From Cyathus striatus (Eukaryota > Basidiomycota > Agaricomycetes > Agaricales > Nidulariaceae): a DNA stretch of 64,000 nucleotides. The notes beneath the pieces are model-generated. The model saw nothing but the letters and a program-made list of their open reading frames with translations, searched no databases and was not told where the DNA came from. The position numbers and the translations under genes were made by a program. Of the stretch, positions 56,132-64,000 are shown piece by piece; the first letter of the stretch is position 1; each line of letters begins with the position of its first letter. The stretch lies in assembly GCA_025738555.1 (NCBI GenBank), contig JAOVFP010000009.1, forward strand, positions 3,038,001-3,102,000, written 5' to 3'.

Positions 56132-58542
56132 TTATCTATGCCCCAGTTCTTGAACAACTTAGAGGCATGCAGGAAATTGGCACCAACCAATATTTCAATG
56201 GTGAATTCATCAATTCTTAAATGTCCATTTCTGTGATACTTATGCTTTTGTTCAAAACTTGAATATATACTGAACTACACTGGGTTGTATTGATACTCTC
56301 CGAGTCCTTCATGAAGGAAAATATTCAAGGACATTTCAAAAGTATAAGCTATAGGTTAACGATGCCATGCAATTAGAATTTTTCATAGGCAGTGTAGGAA
56401 ACAGTTACAAACACCAGGGCCACACTAAATTGAATATTATGGATATATAATTATCTCCAGAACACTCTTGCCTTAACAAATAAATGCATTCCCCTTATCT
56501 TTATTGTACATGTGCAGTCCTGGATTGAAGATCAACAATTATAGCATTAGAATGCATATTTTAATTTCTGCCTCCAACTCACAACATTTTGTACATAAAA
56601 ATTAACCAATGATTATAGCTCTTCACCAGCCATAATGTTGAATTAATGAGTTCTATCCAGTGGTTCCTATGATTTTTTTATGGTGGCACTATTAGTCCCT
56701 AAGCCTACATTACCTAGAATGAATTATTATTCATCACCAACAGCATTAGGAACTCAATGGCAAAAATGGACACTTGTCCAGTGGGTAATTGGTGGGTAAG
56801 TTCAATTTAACGATTCCCTTGCTTACCCTAGTTTGAATATTGTATGTTCTTAAGAGCTTTATTGATTTCCATAATGAGGACAATGTTCACATCAAGGTAG
56901 AGGAATGGTGCTGACTGTCTTAGAGTTACTTATTGTGAAGTTATAGTGACAATAAGTCACTGAACCTGGTATGTGGGAACATTGTGGGAATGTGACTGAC
57001 ATTGACCAGGATTGATTTGGTAATCACGCCATGCTTCGGAGTGATGAGTCCGGATCTCCATTGTCACCTCCAAATTTGAAACGTCCAACTGCAACACCTC
57101 CTCACAAACTTGTCACCTCCCTGCACACTTCACACTCCTCCTCACCAACCATGCAAGCACCGAAAACCTCGGCCTGCATGTTCAATTAGACCCTCACCTT
57201 TCTCAACATCTTCAAGTCTCGTTACTGCCAATTCAAACATGCCAGATGTGGCTTCTTACAGTCCAGTCAGGTACACCTTCAGGTTTGAGGCTCCTTCCTC
57301 AGACTGTTCATCCATGCATCTCTACCCCTGCTGCATATGATCTGGCAAATCAACTCGTCATATTGAACCGTCCCAACATTTGTCCATCACGGCCACAATG
57401 GTATGCTATCAAGACATGCCCCAATCTTGCACATGTGGAATAATAAGGGGGGACGGAAAACAGCACTACTATTGTATGCATTAACTTGTAAGGATACCAG
57501 AAGACTGTGGGAGTTAGGATGATAGCATGTTCAACTTCAGTGTATGTGTTTTATATCTCGTTGCTCATGGCTACCATGATAACACCACTATCTACTACCC
57601 AGAAACTGCATCATCCAGTGCTAGCGAGTACACTCTATGCACTATCAAACTACTGAACTACTTAGATGTTTGTCGAGTCATCTCTTCAACCTTCCCACTG
57701 TCAAAGCAGCAGGCCTACTCTCCACAAAGACTTCTAGAAACACATATATATCTACTTGAGTACAACAACCCAGTGACTTCAAGTTTCCAGTAAAGAAGAT
57801 GCTAGCTCCTTATGAAGATACTGCCAGTTAGAATTGGGAGTGCACTAGTGACATAGACATATGTCTCAAAATAATTGATCCGAGACTCGAGAGGATAATT
57901 AAACTTACTCATGCAAGCTTATAGTGATTACTGATCCAAAGTCAAACTCAGCATATTGATGTGCACAGGCTGCTGTATATGCTCCTGGTTTCAGTATCCT
58001 CCCTCCAATCATCAATGAACACATATTGAGTTGTTCAGGAAACACCTTCAATGGATGTAAGAATTTGATCTGTCTATAGGTTTGAAAATCAACTGAATAA
58101 AGCAGGGACAGTGGGGGTTTTATGAGAGACAGTGGAAACAGCAGGGGAAACTTTGAACCAGCAACTCTCAATACATAATACATTTCATAGAGGGGACAGT
58201 GGGCATACATGAATTAGTGGTAAGTATAAGTACTAGAACAATATATGGGCATGGCCTGGCCCAGGAGAATAAAACAAGTCTGTAAAATAAATTACAAAAT
58301 TTGAAGAAAGGGTTCGGGAACATATGTACATACACATTTCATTGGTAAAATAAAGAACTGTCAGTCTAAAGATCACCGATAGCTCACACACTGGCCCATT
58401 AAGAGGCAGTCCTATGATGCAGGGCGCTTAGTCACCTCCACTTTCAGATAGTGGTGGAATTGGCCATCAAAAAAAAATGAAATTATCTGGGCATCGATTA
58501 TCATTTGAGATATGTATCTATAGATTCTATACCTGTAATGCT
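56132..58542. other. No supported gene
   Basis: Open frames at about 57110-57440, 57527-57793 (+) and 57905-58210 (-) have partly protein-like composition but no recognised domain and no convincing splice partners. They may be transposon scraps. Confidence 0.4.
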
Positions 58543-58895
58543 ATGCCTGGACCATGTAAGTCTCAAAAGATATCCTTTGCACGAGCTCGAGAGGCAAAGT
58601 CAGGAAGAAATTAGGCCTAAATGAAGACACAGGTACTTCTGTGCCAACTGTGGGGTTATCTGATCACAGAAGCACATCAGACAATGAATCTGAATCCAAT
58701 GATACATGCTGACAGGCACAATCTATTATATTCCTTCCAATTCAGAGGACTCTGGTGGAGAGTGGGAAGAATATGATTGGCAGTGATGAAGGCAATGATG
58801 CCGATTCCGACCTGGAGGAGCTTGAAGGGGCAGAACCTGTTGAGGGACTAAGAATGCAATGGGAACTGGAACTGGATATTCAAGAGCTCAAATGA
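58543..58895 (+). pseudogene. Frameshifted scrap of an agaric acidic-N-terminus protein family
   Basis: It starts MPGPCKSQKISFARAREAK, breaks, then continues in other frames: GTSVPTVGLSDHRSTSDNESE, NSEDSGGEWEEYDW and DSDLEELEGAEPVEGLRM. The order (basic FARAR start, Ser/Asp/Glu-rich middle, LEELEG...LRxQWELE) matches the N-terminal part of a transposon-linked agaric protein family I remember, whose function I cannot name. At least two frame changes and a stop. The rest of the gene is not found downstream. Confidence 0.4.
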
Positions 58896-60880
58896 AGGTA
58901 AAACAGTTTTCATCCATGTAGAAAATAAATCCCCTAAGTTTATCTAGACACATGTGAGGTAAGTAGTGAGTAAATATATCTACAAGTGAGCGTGAGTAAT
59001 CTAGGTATGATAAGATGAAAGATATACTAGCTCTTACCTCAGTGTGTAGTTAGATACAATGAATGAGGTAAGAGGGTGTAAGTACTGTTCTATATATACT
59101 ATCTACTGGTGCCACTGGTGGCATGTAGTATGAAAGAAAAGGAGATGAAAGTAAATGAATCAAGGTATGTGAATAACAAGAAAGGGATGAAAAGGACAGT
59201 GACATCATAAAGTGTGCTTATGGCATATGCATTAAAGCATGTCCAAGCACTATTGTCAACAATCCAGATGTTATACCTCTCATCGTCAGATTCCTGAGAC
59301 AGTTGTATCTGCATTTGATGACTAACAATATAAAGAAATAGGGCCAGCAAGTGGCAATGCCCACTACCCTCTTGATTATCTGTCTACCATGTTACTAAAG
59401 ATCATTTATACATATTTATACACATTTACAATACAAAGTATTTTGTGGAATTATAGTCACTGTTCCTGAATATGGGTGTTTTGATCACTCATTTGTCACT
59501 CATATGAGTCTACAGGAATGGAGTTGTAATGAAATAGTACAAGTCAGTAGTTGAGGGCTCAATATACCGAGGGAGATAGCTTTCAGGGGTGGAAGTGCCA
59601 TTTGATTAGTGCATGAACAAATATATTAAATTCACATGGAGCTCATTGATAGGGCAAGATGATTTGAGATATGAAGAGCCATTAGGTCTATAATGTAGCA
59701 TGTGCATATGTAAAGTAATCTAGTTGATAGAAGTTAAGTAACACAGTGCTCACCATTCAAACATTCAATGTTCAATATTAATGTTAATGTACAGTGTTCA
59801 CAAATGCATGCTCTAAGTCAGCATTTTTCAGGATGAAGACTAGAGTACTGAATGTGAAGTGGGGAGAAGAGAAAAGGGAGGCAGTGGTGGTAGGTAAGAG
59901 AGATTGTGGCCATCTACATAGTATGTGGTGGGAAGCAGCTGTGGAGTCGAGAGGGAGCAGGGAACGTTGAGAGGACCATACTTAGACAGGCTTACCTAGT
60001 GGCAATGCATGCATTGAGAGTATGACAACGAATACTTGAGGTGGGGAAAGCTGAGGTTCATGACAGACTCAGGCAGTGAGGGACCCAATACAAGGGAGAT
60101 AGAAAGGACACCCTGCACAGAAACCATGGCTGTAACTTTTAGTAGCTGAATTCAAATTGTCAGCTGCCAATGTGTTACACTGGTCACAAAGTGTCACTCA
60201 CAAGGTAAAAAACAGATCTCTAGAGATATCAATAGATAGTGTAACTGGCTCCTATTCATGACTGTGGCTGGGGTGTTAAATGGTGTCAATGATATGAATG
60301 AAGTTATTTTCACCCAGCATCATTGTGTATTGAAGCTACCTCAAACAACTGAGGTCCCCCCATAACTGCAAACATACTCCCACTTCTGATTGACTAGTCA
60401 TCAGTCCACTTCCAACAGCACAAGCCAAATGCCTAACAGCAGGTGCAGCCATTGAGAATGCTTCTGAGTTCTGATTGTGGGTGTTCTGGGAAACAATAAG
60501 ATTGGAAAAATACAAAGCCAAGAGAAACAGACATATATGATACCAAGAGACTTGAGCTTGATTACTCCCTGTGATGTAGAAGAAAAAGACAAGAGGGAGT
60601 GGAGGGAGAAGGGAGAGTACTGAGGTGCATTGAGGTAAATAGTAGAGCAAAGTTTTCAAGAATTGAGAACAGTGCATCACACATCACACAAATTCAGAAA
60701 AGCCATTAGCCAATCAGGTGGCCAGAAAGTGAGATCCCAACTGCAATCCACAAATTGCCTTATAGGGAAATCCAAATGACCCTATAACCCAACTACCTTA
60801 AAAGGTAGTGGGAATTACTATCTAACTATTTTAAGCAGACACAGTCTTCCATCTTCTTTAGCCTGTTGACAGCATGCACA
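58896..60880. other. No supported gene
   Basis: AT-rich with several short open frames on both strands and no domain. Nothing else was seen. Confidence 0.4.
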
Positions 60881-60884
60881 AAGA

Positions 60885-61830
60885 CAAAGGGAGAAGGGGG
60901 AGAGGGACTGCATGATAAGGGAGGAAAGGGGACAACAGGTGACAGGACAAGGATGGGGAGGAGGCAGGGGGAAAGGACAGTGTCCTCATCACTTGTGAGA
61001 TGAAGAGGTAGTGAAGGAGGGGAGAAGGGGAAGGGGATGGATGCTCATCCTTGTCACTTGTGAGATGAGAATGAGGAGGAGGAGGAGGGATGAGTGCTCA
61101 TCCATGTCACTTGCAAGACAAGGGGGGAAGGTAGCACCCTCATCACTTGTGAGACAAAGGCAGAGGAGAGGGGGATGGGGAAGGCAGCACCCTCATCACT
61201 TGCAAGATGAGGGCAGAGGAGAGGGAGATGGGGGAAGACAGCACCCTCATCACTTGAGAGATGAGGGCAGAGGAGAGGGGGATGGGGGAAGACAGTACCC
61301 TTGTCACTTGCAAGACAAGAGCTAGGAGGAGGACAGGGGGACAAGTGCTTGTCCACATCACTGGCAAGACAAGGATGAGGAGAACAGCAAGGGCAAGGTA
61401 GTGCCCTCATCACTTGCAAGACAGGGTGGAGGAAAGGGGGCCAGGGGAAAGTAGTGTCCATGTCACTTGCAAGATGAGGACAAGGAGAAGGAGAGAGGAG
61501 GATTGCTTGTCCTCATCATTTGCAAGATGAGAAGGAGGAGGGGGGACAGAGTGCTCATCCATGTCACTTGCGAGACAAGGAGGTGTGGGAGGAGGGGGGG
61601 GACAATATGCTCATTCTCATCATTTGCAAGACAAGGAGGAGGGTGGAATGCACATTCATCATTTGTGAGATGAAGTGCAGAGCTCCTCCTCATCACTTTT
61701 GAGATGAGGAGGCAGCAGAGCAGGGGGGGATAGCAAGCTCATCATTTGTGAGATGAGAGGCAGGTGAAGAGGGGGGACAGCCACTTGTCCTCATCACTTA
61801 CAAGACAAGGCAGAGGGAGGAGGCAAGGGT
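60885..61830. repeat. Purine-rich hairpin minisatellite
   Basis: About 17 irregular units, roughly 45-75 bases long. Each has a GA/GG-rich spacer and a short inverted repeat around an ACTTGCAA-like loop: CTCATC...GATGAG in most units, CTTGTC...GACAAG in one clear unit, and mixed pairs elsewhere. The unit near 61684-61711 has a 10-bp perfect stem (CCTCCTCATC/GATGAGGAGG). The plus strand is strongly purine-rich. The long open frames on both strands are by-products of the repeat. Confidence 0.75.
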
Positions 61831-62131
61831 GTGGTGACTAGATGAGGATGAGAAAGAGGGAATGAGCAAGAGGGAAGAGGGAAGAGAGAAGAGCAATACT
61901 TACCTTTAGTGTGTATGCACTCACACATACACCCTCCCTTTCCACTATGGCACCTGTGCCATTACTGAATGTTATTGATCTTGAAGGAAATTGATTGTCA
62001 CCTGCTATGAGCAATTAGTGGGGCAATGATGTAGGAGGGGAGCTTGAGGCAACAACTTGAGAATAAGGGCTTGGGGTGACAACATGGGAAGTTATTAGAT
62101 TTATATTAATATTGCACAAAATAATATTTAC

Positions 62132-63152
62132 CAAATAAAATCAAGAATAGCACAATGAATATCTCCATTCTCTATCCATACAATAACAAACCCAAGAAAC
62201 AATGCAGTAATTGGTGCAGTCCAGCAATCAAGAGCAATGTGAGATGAAGAATTGAGAAGCTAGTATTTAAATTATATGTTAGATCTTAGTAAATAGATAA
62301 TAAATAAAAATTACCTGAATGTACTGCTGAATGTGAAGAGACATTGCTATGAAAAGATGAATAGTGTCTCTTTGAATGGTATTATGAGATGGTAGCTTGG
62401 TCCCTGGGTGTAGCATTTGAACCTGCATCTGATAAAATTTGTTATTGACCATATTAAAAGGCTGCATACTGTCTGCACACTGAAGAACCAGAAGAGTTTG
62501 GTGGTTTATTGGAGAGTATGGAATGGTGGGGACTGATGATAGTGTAGATGAATCTGTCTCATCTTGCTGATATTGTTCACAACTCTCCATACCAGTTTTT
62601 AAATTCTTTGTACCATTGTCAGTATCCATATGCCCTTGACATTGAGCATTATGCAAGTCAGGACCAGGATGTGTTTTGCATGTGAAGATAAAGAAAATCT
62701 TGCAGTGTCCACTGGCAAGCTGATGCTCCAATGATACATTATAGTGTTTATAGGCTGGTGACATGTATCTAGAAAAGGAAGCCTCTGCATTTTATATTAA
62801 TTCTTGAGCATTCAAAGATTGTTATGAGGTATGCACCAATAATTTCATCATCCAGCTTATCCCACACCTCTACATCTGCCATATCTCTTACTGAGGCTGC
62901 AATGGCATGCTGCTTCTGCTTTACAGGGGATAGCAGTACTGGGTAAGAGGGTGGAATATATCCAGTTCCAATGTCCTCATCAGGAACAGTTGGAGTATAT
63001 GGTGGAGGAATATAAGCTGATAATGCATTTTGAGGAGTGACAGGCCAGTTTGGAAGTGGTGTCCCCTGATTGCCTCCTACAGGGGTGGATACTTTGGATC
63101 CTCTAGTGGCACCTCTACCATGAGATCCATGCCTAAGTCCTCTTGGTGGCAT
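62132..63152 (-). pseudogene. N-terminal part of a hAT transposase, truncated
   Basis: Exons (minus) 63152-62837, 62784-62315 and 62259-62132. It starts MPPRGLRHGSHGRG. The second exon joins in phase at AAATGCAG and reads RYMSPAYKHYNVSLEHQL, FTCKTHPGPD, GTKNLKTGMESCE, FNMVNNKFYQMQVQMLHPGT, a pattern of agaric hAT transposases. The third holds the start of the catalytic domain (HIALDCWTAPITALFLG, with the first catalytic Asp in LDCW). The frame then reaches a GTAAAT donor, but no further hAT exon follows: the minisatellite lies there. No terminal repeats were identified. Start chosen at 63152 because MPPRG fits the family better than the upstream in-frame ATG at 63182. Confidence 0.7.
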
Positions 63153-63362
63153 TATAATATAATAAAATCGGTTTTTTTGCAATTATATGAAGGGACAGAG
63201 CAGTATTCACAAAAAATCAAGTGGGGAAGGGGCAGAAAGGGGAAGGAACTAGTCTATTCAGACAGAATTGACATATCCAGGTGACCCCGAACACGTTTAA
63301 GTCAGAGCTGGAATATAGAAGCACTAAATATAGATGGGTGCCCTGGATGAGCTAAAAAATAT

Positions 63363-63437
63363 CTGAATACCCATGGGAAATTATCTGGACCCATCCAAAC
63401 CTAGCTGAATTCAGATAATATCCATGGGTGTTCAGGT
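63363..63437. repeat. Short inverted repeat around CCATGGG
   Basis: CTGAATACCCATGGG at about 63363 faces CCATGGGTGTTCAGG at about 63421. Upstream flank of the Plavaka piece; possibly a transposon-end remnant. Confidence 0.4.
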
Positions 63438-63684
63438 AACAGCTATCCATGATCAGTTCTATATTGGGTAAATGCAATGGAATTAGTAGCAGTCTGTTTT
63501 ATGACATTTGATATATTGACAATATCCAACCTCATTCAGATCATATTCATTAGCTGATTTCCAGGGAAGTTCTCCATTACATGAAGTGATTTCAAGTTAT
63601 GTTATACCTAGTGCCAATATGTCATGTGCTGCACTATTGTATGTCACACAAAGTTGACTGGAGAAGATTACTTTTGTTTTATAG

Positions 63685-64000
63685 ATCCACACATTTCTTG
63701 GCTTTGAACTCTGTCAGTAGTGATACCCTAATATTTGAACCTGAAAAACACTACACAGATGATAGTGAAACAACTAGAATGTATCATGATATGCATACAG
63801 GAAAGTGGTGGTGGGAACAACAGGTGATTTAATTTGAACTAACATAATGATAATGGCTGCTGAGATTTTATAACATAACCATAGAAGCAGCTGGAAATGA
63901 AAATACCTGGCTCAACAATTGTTCCAATAATTATTTCAACTGATAAGATATAGCTAACTTTATATCAAAAAAAAACAGCCTATCCTGTCTATCTCACAAT
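63685..64000 (+). pseudogene. Plavaka-type transposase fragment, runs off the window
   Basis: Exon 63685-63823 reads STHFLALNSVSSDTLIFEPE and then RMYHDMHTGKWWWEQQ; the intron GTGATT...AGCAG gives way to an exon from 63891 reading LEMKIPGSTIVPIIISTDK, a stop, then LTLYQKKTAYPVYLT. These are landmarks of Plavaka (CACTA-like) transposases of agarics (EMxTGxWWW, PIIxSxDKTQL, YPVYLTIGN). Where the family has a Thr-Gln pair this copy has ATA TAG, explainable by two C-to-T changes. The 5' part is not recognisable upstream and the 3' part lies outside the window. Confidence 0.7.

Noticed and set aside
61011..61696. Open frames in the purine-rich minisatellite
   Set aside because: Low-complexity translations of the repeat on both strands.
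1..64000. tRNA, rRNA or other structured RNA genes
   Set aside because: None recognised by eye; a covariance-model scan would be needed to exclude them.

Overview
The window looks like a transposon-rich, AT-rich stretch of a basidiomycete (Agaricomycetes) chromosome. The reasons are short GT-AG introns of about 47-80 bases, a CxC2-type KDZ transposase, a DUF6589 gene, a RecQ-like helicase remnant, Plavaka and hAT transposase pieces, and two Ty3/gypsy retrotransposons. The species cannot be told from the sequence. Family names come from memory of motifs; no search was run.

Layout. 1-3346: no supported gene, only diverged repeats. 3347-5013 (-): an apparently intact intron-rich gene of unknown function in which a two-exon module is tandemly duplicated about five times. 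5600-6850: three copies of one repeat arm, partly inverted. 7118-9866 (+): three-exon DUF6589 gene. 9863-11392 (-): 5'-truncated, decayed RecQ-like helicase whose stop codon overlaps the DUF6589 stop tail to tail. 11618-29311: one 17.7-kb KDZ transposon with TIRs of about 150 bases, each backed by a 1.5-kb array of 102-bp repeats in inverted orientation. It carries a nested 1.5-kb inverted-repeat element, an agaric-type multi-exon gene with apparent frameshifts (16577-19177, -) and a 10-exon KDZ transposase (23712-27560, +) broken only by one extra T in a T run. 30250-31555 (+): a small multi-exon gene of unknown function. 31669-38932 (-): a gypsy element (gag, protease, RT, RNase H, integrase). 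40285-55008 (+): a very large, very recently inserted gypsy element with near-identical 1.44-kb LTRs, a 4-bp target duplication and two extra ORFs. 55558-56129: a MITE flanked by TA. 56130-64000: mostly non-coding, with a pseudogene scrap, a G-rich hairpin minisatellite, a truncated hAT transposase and the edge of a Plavaka transposase.

How the pieces relate. Most genes belong to mobile elements. Several are inactivated by changes that read as C-to-T (or G-to-A on the other strand), mostly at CpG: in-frame TGA where an arginine codon is expected in both gypsy elements and the helicase, three lost arginines in helicase motif VI, and TAG in the Plavaka piece. This looks like methylation-linked decay. 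The two gypsy elements share an 18-base primer-binding site. They show two possible translation-control designs: a GGGTTTC slippery heptamer next to the gag stop with a TGATG stop-start overlap (minus element), and a CCCTTTG heptamer in the plus element.

Best candidates for something undescribed: the symmetric-phase exon-pair array at 3347-5013; the 102-bp arrays repeating a motif of the KDZ TIRs; the giant gypsy with a GC-rich ORF between protease and RT; and the dense cluster of CATTGT/ACAATG palindromes in its LTR.
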